A stretch of 33,951 nucleotides of DNA from JBCCCJ01 sp039029315 (GCA_039029315.1 JBCCGK010000118.1:1-33951), one strand, 5' to 3'. Counted from the first letter of the stretch, positions 25,889 through 33,483 are shown. The notes: generated by a model from the sequence alone, not told the origin. Numbers and translations are program-made.

Positions 25889-26305
25889 ATGACGTTTCAA
25901 GTTGTTATCTCTACAGAACCATCTCTACTGGATATCGATCTGATTTATGAATATTTATCCAGGCAATCCTATTGGGCCAAAGGGCGGTCCCGTGCTATGG
26001 TTGAGCGCTCCATTGAGCATTCATTTTGTTTTGGGATGTATCTGGACAATCGCCAAATCGGTTTTGCACGTGTAGTCTCGGACTTCACCATCTTTGGCTG
26101 GCTCATGGATGTATTCATTTTGCCTGAATTCAGAGGGAAAGGATATGGAAAGCAATTGCTAACAGCGGTTTTTAGCCAGCCATCTTTGCAACATCTGAAA
26201 CGCTGGGGCTTGAATACCAATGATGCACATGGATTATATGAGCAATTTGGATTCAAGACTGTGAAGGATTCTTCCATCTATATGGAGCGACTGGCACCTT
26301 CTTAG
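25889..26305 (+). CDS. GNAT-family N-acetyltransferase
   Basis: A 138-residue acetyltransferase from the ATG at 25889 (MTFQVVISTEPSLLD). The acetyl-CoA loop is F-R-G-K-G-Y-G-K-Q-L-L, and the fold signature D-V-F-I-L-P-E-F and Y-E-Q-F-G-F are intact. The first helix Y-L-S-R-Q-S-Y-W-A-K-G-R-S with S-F-C-F-G-M-Y resembles the subgroup with short N-termini that often acts on small molecules. Acceptor unknown. It is divergent from the 7TMR-DISM kinase gene (233 bp gap). Confidence 0.85.
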   Translation: MTFQVVISTEPSLLDIDLIYEYLSRQSYWAKGRSRAMVERSIEHSFCFGMYLDNRQIGFARVVSDFTIFGWLMDVFILPEFRGKGYGKQLLTAVFSQPSLQHLKRWGLNTNDAHGLYEQFGFKTVKDSSIYMERLAPS

Positions 26306-26496
26306 AGAAAATGGAGGGACACAAATTGTCTGTCAGGATTTTTTCTTTGAATATTCTGGATTAGAATTTGCCCTGAAAATTGCCATTTTTGCAGATAGAG
26401 TTAGAAAAAAAATCAAGAAAGTGGAGGATTCACTAGACTCTCACTCATTAAATGCGATATTAGATTACTTAAACTTAACCAAACCTTATTTTCACT

Positions 26497-28611
26497 ATGA
26501 AGAAATTTACTTTATTCTTTTCCCTGTTGTTGATGAGTAGCTGGATATTTGCTCAAAGAACACTCACCCACCTGCCTCTCAAAAAACAGGTAAATTCCAC
26601 TCGAATGGTAGATGCCATCTTTACTTCTACCAATTTTTATGTGCCTGGAACAACAATGGACCTCACCTTTACCCTTGAGTTGACCAATACGGATGGAGAA
26701 TTCGGGGATTCATTGGCGATGGCTTTCCCGGATAGTGTTGCTCCCAACAGCAGCCCTGATGATCCATTTCCATCAACCAATGGATTTGGACAACCAGCAG
26801 AATCTCTCAACGGGGTCTCTGGTCAGGTGATCAGTTGGGGAGACAATGACAATAATTTTGGAGGCATTGAGCCTGGAAGCGTCTATCCCTTCACAATCAA
26901 TGTAACAATTGCTCCTGGTGCAACTGGCCAACAGGCTATTAATGTATATGTATCTGGAGACGGATATGGTGCCACTCCTATGGATTTCGCTGGCGTGTTA
27001 TTTGTCAATCCCCTGCCTGCTGCTCCGGTTGCCGAAATGAACTCTACGGATGGCTTTGATGCTGTTACCTTGATTGGTCAACAAGATACTTCAGATGTGT
27101 ACCTCCTGAGAAACATCGGTGGGGATACTTTGCGAATCGATAGTTTGGTATACAGCAATGGTGGGATGGATTTCTCAGACAACCTGACTGCCATGAGTCT
27201 GGCTCCGGGTGATTCTACCAGCTTTTCTTTCATTTATGCACCTACAGATCAGGTGGATGATATTGACACCTTTAACATCTACACCAATGATACCAACTTT
27301 GCCATTGCGCTTGGCGGATATCCGTATGGAGGAGATGTTGTCCTGGAAGGCTTTGAAGGAATCTCCTTCTTTCCGATGTGTCAGTGGGGATTGGAAGATG
27401 CAGATGGAGATGGATTCAATTGGGGAGCCAGAGCCGCTACCCAGGGAATCGCCCCACATACGGGTGCTCTTTCAGTCATTTCAGAGTCATGGAATGCAGG
27501 GGTAGGACCTTTGAATCCGAATAATTATTTCATCACGCCACAAATCACCCCCACTGCGAATGCCAACTTCTTCAGTTGGTTTGCTGCTGCGCAGGACCCT
27601 GCTTTCCCCGCAGAATTCTATGAAGTCTATGTGTCAACAACTGGAACTGCTCCGGCTGACTTTACCACCAGTTTGTTCAATGAGACACTGTCTGATGCAG
27701 TTTGGCGAGAAAGAAGAGTCGATCTGTCTGCCTATGTTGGGCAAAATATTTATCTGGCATTTCGCCACCACAATGTCAGTGATCAATTTGTGATGAAGAT
27801 TGATGACATTCGAATGCCACCAAAAACGACCCCTGATGCACAATTGACCCCATTGGATTTTTCTACTCAGGTCATTGATGTAGAGTGTCCTGGTGACACC
27901 ATGGGTGGATTTCAGGCGATCCTTACAGGAGGAGGAAACTTGTACATCTTTGGCGTTTCTAGTGTTGATACCACTGTGGAGAGTGACGATCTTCTGGCCG
28001 TAGCCAATCTGGCTGAAGGCACCTATTTCGTAGATATCTCTGACAATTGCTTTTTCGCTGCTTCTGACACCGTGACCATTGGTGCACGCAATCCGATGGA
28101 CGATGCCAGTTTCTCATTTGCTACGGATACCATCTGCCAGAATGATACCCTGACCAATGTGAGCATTACAGGATTGACAGGCGGAACCTTCAGTTCTACC
28201 GCTGGTCTGGCCATTGATGCCAGCACAGGGCAGATTGATCCCCCCAATAGTACACAGGGGACTTATACCGTTACCTACCTCACAAGTGGTCCTTGTCCCA
28301 ACTCCAGCACATTTGAGGTTACCATTGGTGACATTTGTGCACAAGTAGGGATTGAGAGCCTGTTTGAGCAGGGACTTTCTGTATACCCCAATCCTTCTTC
28401 AGGACAATTCTATTTGGAGAATCTGGAAGGAAGCCGAGATGCGAACATTGAGATTACAGATTTGACGGGCAAAGTCGTTCATGCTGAGAGCCTATACCTC
28501 CATGCCAATGAAACGCATGTGATCACTCTGTCTGATCTCAGTACAGGCATGTATCTAATCAAAGTCCACAGCAATGACAAGATCGGAGTGGAGCGATTGA
28601 TCGTCAACTAA
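26497..28611 (+). CDS. T9SS-exported choice-of-anchor J adhesin-like protein
   Basis: A 704-residue extracellular protein. Signal peptide MKKFTLFFSLLLMSSWIFAQ, then two beta-sandwich regions (about 35-155 and 165-270, the second with a DUF1573/ASH-like D-T-S-D-V-Y-L-L-R-N-I-G-G-D-T-L). A choice-of-anchor J (cleaved-adhesin) domain follows at about 285-445, starting G-F-E-G-I and ending K-I-D-D-I-R-M. The C-terminus has the type A T9SS sorting domain: S-V-Y-P-N-P-S-S-G, then I-T-D-L-T-G-K-V, and L-S-T-G-M-Y-L-I-K-V. It should be carried through the outer membrane by T9SS and attached or released. Specific binding partner is unknown. It is followed by a strong terminator. Confidence 0.92.
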   Translation: MKKFTLFFSLLLMSSWIFAQRTLTHLPLKKQVNSTRMVDAIFTSTNFYVPGTTMDLTFTLELTNTDGEFGDSLAMAFPDSVAPNSSPDDPFPSTNGFGQPAESLNGVSGQVISWGDNDNNFGGIEPGSVYPFTINVTIAPGATGQQAINVYVSGDGYGATPMDFAGVLFVNPLPAAPVAEMNSTDGFDAVTLIGQQDTSDVYLLRNIGGDTLRIDSLVYSNGGMDFSDNLTAMSLAPGDSTSFSFIYAPTDQVDDIDTFNIYTNDTNFAIALGGYPYGGDVVLEGFEGISFFPMCQWGLEDADGDGFNWGARAATQGIAPHTGALSVISESWNAGVGPLNPNNYFITPQITPTANANFFSWFAAAQDPAFPAEFYEVYVSTTGTAPADFTTSLFNETLSDAVWRERRVDLSAYVGQNIYLAFRHHNVSDQFVMKIDDIRMPPKTTPDAQLTPLDFSTQVIDVECPGDTMGGFQAILTGGGNLYIFGVSSVDTTVESDDLLAVANLAEGTYFVDISDNCFFAASDTVTIGARNPMDDASFSFATDTICQNDTLTNVSITGLTGGTFSSTAGLAIDASTGQIDPPNSTQGTYTVTYLTSGPCPNSSTFEVTIGDICAQVGIESLFEQGLSVYPNPSSGQFYLENLEGSRDANIEITDLTGKVVHAESLYLHANETHVITLSDLSTGMYLIKVHSNDKIGVERLIVN

Positions 28612-28639
28612 TCGATCGAATCTGAACGCTAATCAATAG

Positions 28640-28671
28640 AGCCTGCCGGATAGAATATCTGGCAGGCTTTG
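28640..28671 (+). terminator. Intrinsic terminator after the T9SS protein gene
   Basis: An 8-bp perfect stem (AGCCTGCC with GGCAGGCT) around a 13-nt loop lies 28 bp after the stop codon and is followed by TTTGCT. The short U-run makes it moderate in strength. Confidence 0.65.
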
Positions 28672-28863
28672 CTATGTGAAGATCTGATGTATTCAGACAA
28701 TTGACCACCAGTCATAATCGTCATGCTAGCCATATGAATCATTCCGATGCTGAGAGTCAAACTGCTCAGTGATTCTCAGTCAGGACGGATACGGCAGGCC
28801 ATGGGGCGATCAGGAATGCGCCTTGACCTGATTGGTTGGCCCGAAAATTCTGAAAAATCTCCC

Positions 28864-28871
28864 TATCTTGT
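28864..28871 (+). promoter_or_regulatory. Putative -7 box (TATCTTGT), target gene 1
   Basis: TATCTTGT resembles TAnnTTTG with one changed core base (and a final T). The block TCTCCCTATCTTGTCA and the 21-nt stretch to the ATG are also present upstream of the second paralogue, with the same 22-nt distance from box to start. Shared position and sequence support a shared promoter. Confidence 0.4.
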
Positions 28872-28892
28872 CATCACATTCACAGATCATCT

Positions 28893-30569
28893 ATGCGTCG
28901 AACAATCATCTTTCTGATGCTACTCCTGTCTATTGCCCATGCACAGGAAAATCTGCGTGCACCCGTGGCATTGCTTCGCTCTGGAGGAGAAAGCGGGACA
29001 GCCTTTCTTGTTGGTCAGCAATCCGGTCAGCTATATCTCCTGACGGCAGCCCATGTCATCGAAGATGCAACAGACATCCAACTCTACTTTCGCGGCAACT
29101 ATCGTGTGGAGGCCCGGATCGTCAATTCCGATGCTGAGACCGATCTGGCAGCGATCCGCTGTCCGATCCCTTCTGGGATGTCCATTCCTGATTCCTATGT
29201 GCCAGCCAGCGACTTGCCTGTGTTTGATCAGCCAGTGCGCATGGTGGGACATCCCTTGGGAGAAATGTGGGACATCGTCTCAGGCACAGTCAAAGACCCG
29301 ATTGGCTTGAGTGGCCGCTTTAGCATCACGCCTACCGGGATTGACCGCGGCTGTAGTGGCGGCCCAGTCCTCACGGCCAGCTATGAATTGCTGGGCATGC
29401 TGCAGCAGGATGGCAGGCAAAAAGCATGGTGCCGCAGTGTGCAGACATTGACGACTGCTTGTCGAATCTGGAAAGTGCCAGACAATCTCCTGACAGGGAT
29501 TCCGGAGGAGACGCCCATGCCCGATCCCACCGAAGAGGCCTTTGCCTTCCAACTTCAGAAAGCCAATACCGCTTTCCAGGCCCGTGCCTGGCAAAGAGCC
29601 AAAACAGCCTACCAACAAGCCTACAAACTCAAGCCTGATCCCAATATCCAGAAACGGGTTCGTACCTGTGAGGAAGAGATCGAAAAAGATCGTCAGTATA
29701 TGGAGCTGTATCACAAAGGACTGGCCGCCACAGATCTCACAACTGCTCTCAGCTTTTACCAGCAAGCCCAGCAAATCCGAAATACCAGCGACATTCGTCG
29801 GCTGATTCTCAATACGGAAACAGCCCTGCAAGAGATAGAAGATGAACAGCCTGATGACAGCAAGTCAGGCGGTACCTATACCGACCCGCTCATCGGTACG
29901 ATGGTGCTGGTTCGAGGGGGAGAGTTCAGGATGGGGAGCAATCATCAATATAAGGATGAGAAACCGCTACATCCAGTAACAGTAGCTGATTTTTACATAG
30001 GGGAAACGGAAGTAACGCAGCAGCAGTGGCGGACAGTGATGGGCTCCGATCCTCCAAGGCTGGCCTTCCCTGGCTGCGATGCCTGTCCGGTTGAGGGGGT
30101 ATCCTGGGAAGATGTACAAGCATTTCTTGGCAAGCTGAACAAGCAGACAGGTCTGGCCTATCGTCTGCCGACGGAAGCTGAGTGGGAATATGCAGCAGGC
30201 GGCGGGAGTGGGCAGCGGAGCAAGTGGGCGGGCACAGATGAGGAAGATCGTCTGGGCGACTATGCCTGGTATGACAGCAATAGCGAGTTTAAGACCCATC
30301 CTGTGAGGAAGAAGGAGCCCAATGCACTGGGCCTATACGACATGAGCGGCAATGTCTGGGAGTGGTGCGAAGATGATTGGCACAGTGATTATCGTAAGGC
30401 TCCGGATGATGGTCGGCCTTGGGTGAAGAAGCCGAGAGGCTCTAATCGTGTTCTTCGCGGGGGTGGTTGGGGCGGCAATTCGGGCTTTTGTCGCGTGGCG
30501 AGTCGCTTCGGCTACGGCCCGTCGGGTCGCGACTCCGGCCTTGGCTTTCGTCTTGCCCGTCAGTTTTGA
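28893..30569 (+). CDS. Secreted trypsin-like protease / TPR-like / SUMF1-type variable protein 1 (putative DGR target)
   Basis: A 558-residue protein. Signal peptide MRRTIIFLMLLLSIAHA is cleaved before Q-E-N. A trypsin-like (S1/HtrA-type) domain spans about 25-200 with triad H54 (T-A-A-H-V), D84 (E-T-D-L-A) and S155 (G-C-S-G-G-P), so it looks catalytically competent. A helical TPR-like linker (about 215-310) follows. From about residue 328 to the end comes a formylglycine-generating-enzyme (FGE/SUMF1, C-type-lectin-like) domain: G-T-M-V-L-V-R-G-G-E-F-R-M-G, then Y-R-L-P-T-E-A-E-W-E-Y-A, D-M-S-G-N-V-W-E-W, R-V-L-R-G-G-G-W and L-G-F-R-L-A. The second cysteine of FGE oxidases is absent, so a binding role is likelier than oxidation. 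Residues 527-549 are hypervariable against paralogue 2. Export to the periplasm or outside is expected. Confidence 0.88.
   Translation: MRRTIIFLMLLLSIAHAQENLRAPVALLRSGGESGTAFLVGQQSGQLYLLTAAHVIEDATDIQLYFRGNYRVEARIVNSDAETDLAAIRCPIPSGMSIPDSYVPASDLPVFDQPVRMVGHPLGEMWDIVSGTVKDPIGLSGRFSITPTGIDRGCSGGPVLTASYELLGMLQQDGRQKAWCRSVQTLTTACRIWKVPDNLLTGIPEETPMPDPTEEAFAFQLQKANTAFQARAWQRAKTAYQQAYKLKPDPNIQKRVRTCEEEIEKDRQYMELYHKGLAATDLTTALSFYQQAQQIRNTSDIRRLILNTETALQEIEDEQPDDSKSGGTYTDPLIGTMVLVRGGEFRMGSNHQYKDEKPLHPVTVADFYIGETEVTQQQWRTVMGSDPPRLAFPGCDACPVEGVSWEDVQAFLGKLNKQTGLAYRLPTEAEWEYAAGGGSGQRSKWAGTDEEDRLGDYAWYDSNSEFKTHPVRKKEPNALGLYDMSGNVWEWCEDDWHSDYRKAPDDGRPWVKKPRGSNRVLRGGGWGGNSGFCRVASRFGYGPSGRDSGLGFRLARQF
30447..30539 (+). 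other. Putative DGR variable region (VR) of target 1
   Basis: This encodes R-V-L-R-G-G-G-W then the hypervariable residues GGNSGFCRVAS and RFGYGPSGRDSG. Against target 2 there are 21 differences between 30471 and 30539, 20 at first or second codon positions and 16 with an adenine in one allele. Outside it, flanking bases 30447-30470 and 30540-30598 are identical. Adenine-biased, first/second-position variation at the C-terminus of a C-type-lectin fold is the DGR signature. The template repeat is not in this window. Confidence 0.78.
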
Positions 30570-30583
30570 GGCGCCATCCGCCT
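30569..30583 (+). other. Hairpin over the stop codon of target 1 (possible DGR homing element)
   Basis: AGGCG-CCATC-CGCCT forms a 5-bp stem with a 5-nt loop, starting on the last base of the stop codon and 29 nt after the hypervariable stretch. The same 15 bases occur in target 2. DGR targets often carry such a stem just after the VR. No U tract follows on the plus strand, so it is a poor terminator. Confidence 0.5.
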
Positions 30584-30614
30584 GTGTGTGAGCAAAAAAA
30601 GGGGAGGGAGAAGC

Positions 30615-30675
30615 AGCTCAGCGCAGATGCCAGCGCGAGCGGAGCGAAGCCAGCCAGGCATCATGTGCCAGAGCT
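30615..30675 (+). other. Conserved 61-nt stem-loop downstream of target 1
   Basis: AGCTC, GCGCA and GATGCC on the left pair with GGCAT-C, TGTGC and GAGCT on the right with small bulges. In target 2 the right arm reads TGCGC and in this copy TGTGC, a change that keeps pairing as G-U. That covariation-like difference suggests a functional RNA or DNA fold. Its role is unknown. Confidence 0.5.
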
Positions 30676-30690
30676 GTGTGCAGGGTTGGC

Positions 30691-31053
30691 AGCTCAGGAT
30701 GTTGGAATTGTTTATTCAGCTATGCAAATCGTCTGTTGAGTTTATCGACAAGTCGGAATCTTCGACACGGGGATTTCCCGCAAGCCCTTTTCAGTTGAAA
30801 AGCAGCCGATCCGGGATCTACCACACCAAGCACCAGTTTTTTGCCACAGGCAAGAGGGGGAAAGTAGGAGTGGGTGAATCCGGCTTGACTCCGCTGCTTT
30901 CCCTCGCTTCGTCCCCCCGAATGACGCCTCTAGCATATATATCACCCCTTGATTCGCATTGTTTATAGAAAAGCCCTGAATCTCAGATTTTCTTTGGCCA
31001 AAATAGGAATCTCAATCTCCTATCAAGACCTCACCTGCCATTTTTCAATGAAG
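30691..31053. other. Gene-free spacer after target 1
   Basis: I see no supportable gene here. The open frames are short and overlap in several phases. Low-complexity purine runs and a short palindrome GATCCGGGATC near 30808 are the only structures noted. Confidence 0.5.
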
Positions 31054-31204
31054 TAGGGGGACTTATTTACATATGCTTATTCCATTCCTCCTCCAGCCTC
31101 CAAAGAGGAAAATCGTTGATTCCTGGCCCTGTGGGTTGATGTCTCCCGCTGGCGGGAGAGCGAGAGGGTGGAAGATGATTGTCAAATATACATGTGTCCA
31201 CTTA
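31054..31204. repeat. MITE-like repeat copy 1
   Basis: An element of about 151 bp whose core (31111-31190) matches copy 2 at 78 of 80 bases. The centre is the palindrome TCTCCCGC-TG-GCGGGAGA. The ends are GGGGGACTTATT and TATACATGTGTCCACTT, degenerate versions of a GGGGACA...TGTCCCC terminal inverted repeat. Such termini are typical of elements mobilised by Y1 (REP-associated tyrosine) transposases; the transposase is not in this window. Confidence 0.55.
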
Positions 31205-31366
31205 GCTAGAATGAATCAACATCAATCACCCCAAAATGACGAAGTTCATGTATTCAAAAAAGCCAACTACAGGCTGGAATGAAGGATAATATTGTTTTCA
31301 AAATGGCCAAAGTCAAACAGTCTCACAGATTTGCTACTGTGTAAAAAGATTCTTTTTATCGCCATT

Positions 31367-31496
31367 GACCTCCCCTTTCGCCTTGCTGCCCCTCCTGAGA
31401 GGAGTGGCTGGCGAGAATCATTGCTTTTCTAAGAAAAGGCCCTGTGTGAAGCCCCTCTCAGGGGCGCGGATTGTGCGGTGGGGGTCAAAGGAGGTC
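31367..31496. repeat. Palindrome-rich element with GACCTCC ends
   Basis: The ends are inverted: GACCTCC at 31367 and GGAGGTC at 31490. Inside are three small palindromes: CTCCT-GAG-AGGAG, CTTTTCT-A-AGAAAAG (31424-31438) and GCCCCT-CTC-AGGGGC (31451-31465). It resembles a small non-autonomous or REP-like element. Only one copy is seen in the window, so the repeat status is uncertain. Confidence 0.35.
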
Positions 31497-31524
31497 GAAA
31501 CAAACTGCTTGCACACAGTAAGTA

Positions 31525-31670
31525 AGGGGACACATTTATTTGGGAGGGAGATAGTGGGGATAGAGGAAATAAGTGGGAAATCGTTGATTCCTGGCCTTGT
31601 GGGCTGATGTCTCCCGCTGGCGGGAGAGCGAGAGGGTGGAAGATGATTGTCAAATATAAATTTGTCCCCT
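31525..31670. repeat. MITE-like repeat copy 2
   Basis: An element of 146 bp with clear inverted ends: AGGGGACACATTTATTT (31525) and AAATATAAATTTGTCCCCT (31652-31670). The core (31579-31658) is 78/80 identical to copy 1 and includes the same GC-rich palindrome. It ends 43 bp before the promoter-like box of target 2. Confidence 0.58.
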
Positions 31671-31712
31671 AACCTACTTCTCTGCCCCCACCTGTTTCTC
31701 ACAATTTCTCCC

Positions 31713-31720
31713 TATCTTGT
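31713..31720 (+). promoter_or_regulatory. Putative -7 box (TATCTTGT), target gene 2
   Basis: Same 8-mer, same 22-nt distance to the ATG and same flanking TCTCCC as in front of target 1. The upstream context differs because a MITE-like element ends 43 bp away. Confidence 0.4.
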
Positions 31721-31741
31721 CACCACATTCACACATCCTCT

Positions 31742-33469
31742 ATGCGCCGCACAATCATCCTCCTGATGCTACTCCTGTCTATTGCCTACGCACAGGAAAA
31801 TTTGCGTGCACCTGTCGTATTGCTAGAAGCAGAAAGTATAACAGGTGGCAAGGAGACTGGGACTGCTTTTCTAGTAGGGCAAAGAGAAGGACGATTGTAT
31901 TTTTTTACGGCCTGGCATGTAGTGGAGTATAGCCCTGACGTGATAGACATTCGATTTCGCAATGGACAGCGATCTACTGCCCGTGTAGAGAACTACTTTG
32001 ACCGTCCCCTGGATGTGGCCTTGATTTCTTGCCCGAGTCCGGCAGGATATCGGGCTCCCCCATCTTTTGCGCTTGCCACTGCTGAGCCTATGGCTTTTCA
32101 GTCAGTGTATATCGTGGGACACCCTGAAGGCAATCACTGGGATATCAATGTGCGTAGCAGTGTCAAAGAAGGGGAGATCAATTTTGATTCCCGCTTTTTC
32201 TCTCTTAATCCTGAAGGCATCCGTCCAGGCAGCAGTGGAAGCCCTGTACTGACACAAGATCGTCGTCTTCTGGGAATGGTGCTGGAAGAAGGTGCCGTGA
32301 GGGTCAGAGTGCTCTCAAGAAGCACCCTCCTGCGTTTGCTGCAAAGCTGGAATCCTCCCACTGATCTGATGGTCGGAATCCCAGATGAAATAGACAACTC
32401 TGCTATTTCAGAAACGGAGATCCAATACCGTCTAGCGCTAAACGAAGCTACCTATGCCTTCGCGAATGCTGCCTGGAGACAGGCGCGTGAGGCCTATCAG
32501 CGTGCGCATCGCCTCAAGCCTTCCGCAGAGCTTGCTGAGAAATTGCGAGATTGTGGAGAAGAAATCGAGCGAGACAGCCTGTATGTGCTTTTGCTGGATC
32601 AAGGAAGTCTCGCCGCTCAGCCGGAAATGGCCCTCAGCCTGTTCAAGCAGGCGAAGGAGCAGAGAGACACAGAGCAGATCCGGGAGCTCATCCAGCGTCA
32701 GGAGAACTTGATGAGGGAGATAAATAAACCCCGGCAAACACGCATTCCCCGGTCTTCCAGGACCCCATCAGGTCGTACCTATACCGACCCGCTCATCGGT
32801 ACGATGGTGCTGGTTCGAGGGGGTAGCTTCACAATGGGGAGCAAGGAGACTCAATGGGAGCAACCGCCACATCCAGTAACAGTAGCTGATTTTTATATAG
32901 GAGAAACGGAAGTAACGCAGCAGCAATGGCGAGCTGTGATGGGCTCCGATCCTCCAAGGCTGGGCTTCCCTGGCTGCGATGCCTGTCCAGTAGAGGGGGT
33001 ATCTTGGGAAGATGTACAAGCATTTCTTGGCAAGCTGAACAAGCAGACAGGTCTGGCCTATCGCCTGCCGACGGAAGCCGAGTGGGAATATGCAGCAGGT
33101 GGCGGGAGTGGGCAGCGCAGCAAGTGGGCAGGCACAGATGAGGAAGATCGTCTGGGTGACTATGCCTGGTATAGAAGCAATAGTGGGAGGAAGACCCATC
33201 CTGTGAGGGAGAAAGAACCTAATACTTTGGGCTTGTATGACATGAGTGGCAATGTCTGGGAGTGGTGCGAAGATGATTGGCATAGTAATTATGAGTATGC
33301 GCCGGATGATGGTCAGGCCTGGGTGAAAGATCCACGGGGCGCTGCTCGTGTTCTTCGCGGGGGTGGTTGGTTCAACGCTTCGGGCAATTGTCGCGTGGCA
33401 TATCGCTTCTACGGCAGCTCGTCGGGTCGCGGCAACGACCTTGGCTTTCGTCTTGCCCGTCAGTTTTGA
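31742..33469 (+). CDS. Secreted trypsin-like protease / TPR-like / SUMF1-type variable protein 2 (putative DGR target)
   Basis: A 575-residue paralogue of target 1. Signal peptide MRRTIILLMLLLSIAYA. The protease triad is H59 (T-A-W-H-V), D91 (P-L-D-V-A) and S155 (G-S-S-G-S-P). The helical linker (about 220-335) is clearly diverged. From about residue 345 the FGE/SUMF1 domain is almost identical to target 1, starting at a 48-nt perfectly conserved block (32776-32823). Residues 544-566 read FNASGNCRVAY then RFYGSSSGRGND and are hypervariable relative to target 1. Cysteines G-C-D-A-C-P near the domain start are shared. As in target 1 the paired oxidase cysteines are lacking. It is probably exported; the variable face would bind a changing target, with the protease as effector. 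Confidence 0.88.
   Translation: MRRTIILLMLLLSIAYAQENLRAPVVLLEAESITGGKETGTAFLVGQREGRLYFFTAWHVVEYSPDVIDIRFRNGQRSTARVENYFDRPLDVALISCPSPAGYRAPPSFALATAEPMAFQSVYIVGHPEGNHWDINVRSSVKEGEINFDSRFFSLNPEGIRPGSSGSPVLTQDRRLLGMVLEEGAVRVRVLSRSTLLRLLQSWNPPTDLMVGIPDEIDNSAISETEIQYRLALNEATYAFANAAWRQAREAYQRAHRLKPSAELAEKLRDCGEEIERDSLYVLLLDQGSLAAQPEMALSLFKQAKEQRDTEQIRELIQRQENLMREINKPRQTRIPRSSRTPSGRTYTDPLIGTMVLVRGGSFTMGSKETQWEQPPHPVTVADFYIGETEVTQQQWRAVMGSDPPRLGFPGCDACPVEGVSWEDVQAFLGKLNKQTGLAYRLPTEAEWEYAAGGGSGQRSKWAGTDEEDRLGDYAWYRSNSGRKTHPVREKEPNTLGLYDMSGNVWEWCEDDWHSNYEYAPDDGQAWVKDPRGAARVLRGGGWFNASGNCRVAYRFYGSSSGRGNDLGFRLARQF
33347..33439 (+). other. Putative DGR variable region (VR) of target 2
   Basis: Same position and length as the VR in target 1 (hypervariable part 33371-33439). 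Alleles retain more adenines here: AAC, AAT, GCA, TAT, TAC, AGC and AAC codons mark likely unmutated or partly mutated template adenines. The following 59 bases (33440-33498) are identical to target 1. Confidence 0.78.
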
Positions 33470-33483
33470 GGCGCCATCCGCCT
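33469..33483 (+). other. Hairpin over the stop codon of target 2 (possible DGR homing element)
   Basis: Identical to the 15-nt hairpin of target 1, in the same place over the stop codon, inside the 59-nt identical block. Confidence 0.5.

Noticed and set aside
28740..28860. Inverted repeats ATCAGG/CCTGAT and CTGAGA/TCTCAG upstream of target 1 as operators
   Set aside because: They are short, are not present upstream of target 2 and cannot be told from chance.
30569..30600. Rho-independent terminator at the end of target 1
   Set aside because: The hairpin is only 5 bp and is followed by GTGTGTGAGC and an A-run on the plus strand, with no U tract.
30588..30968. Open frame of 126 codons after target 1
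   Set aside because: It runs through the conserved hairpins and repeats, overlaps other frames of similar length and has no recognisable fold or start context.
30570..31741. Search for a DGR template repeat or reverse transcriptase between the two targets
   Set aside because: No sequence resembling R-V-L-R-G-G-x-W with AAC-rich codons and no reverse transcriptase motif (such as Y-x-D-D) was seen there or after 33480.
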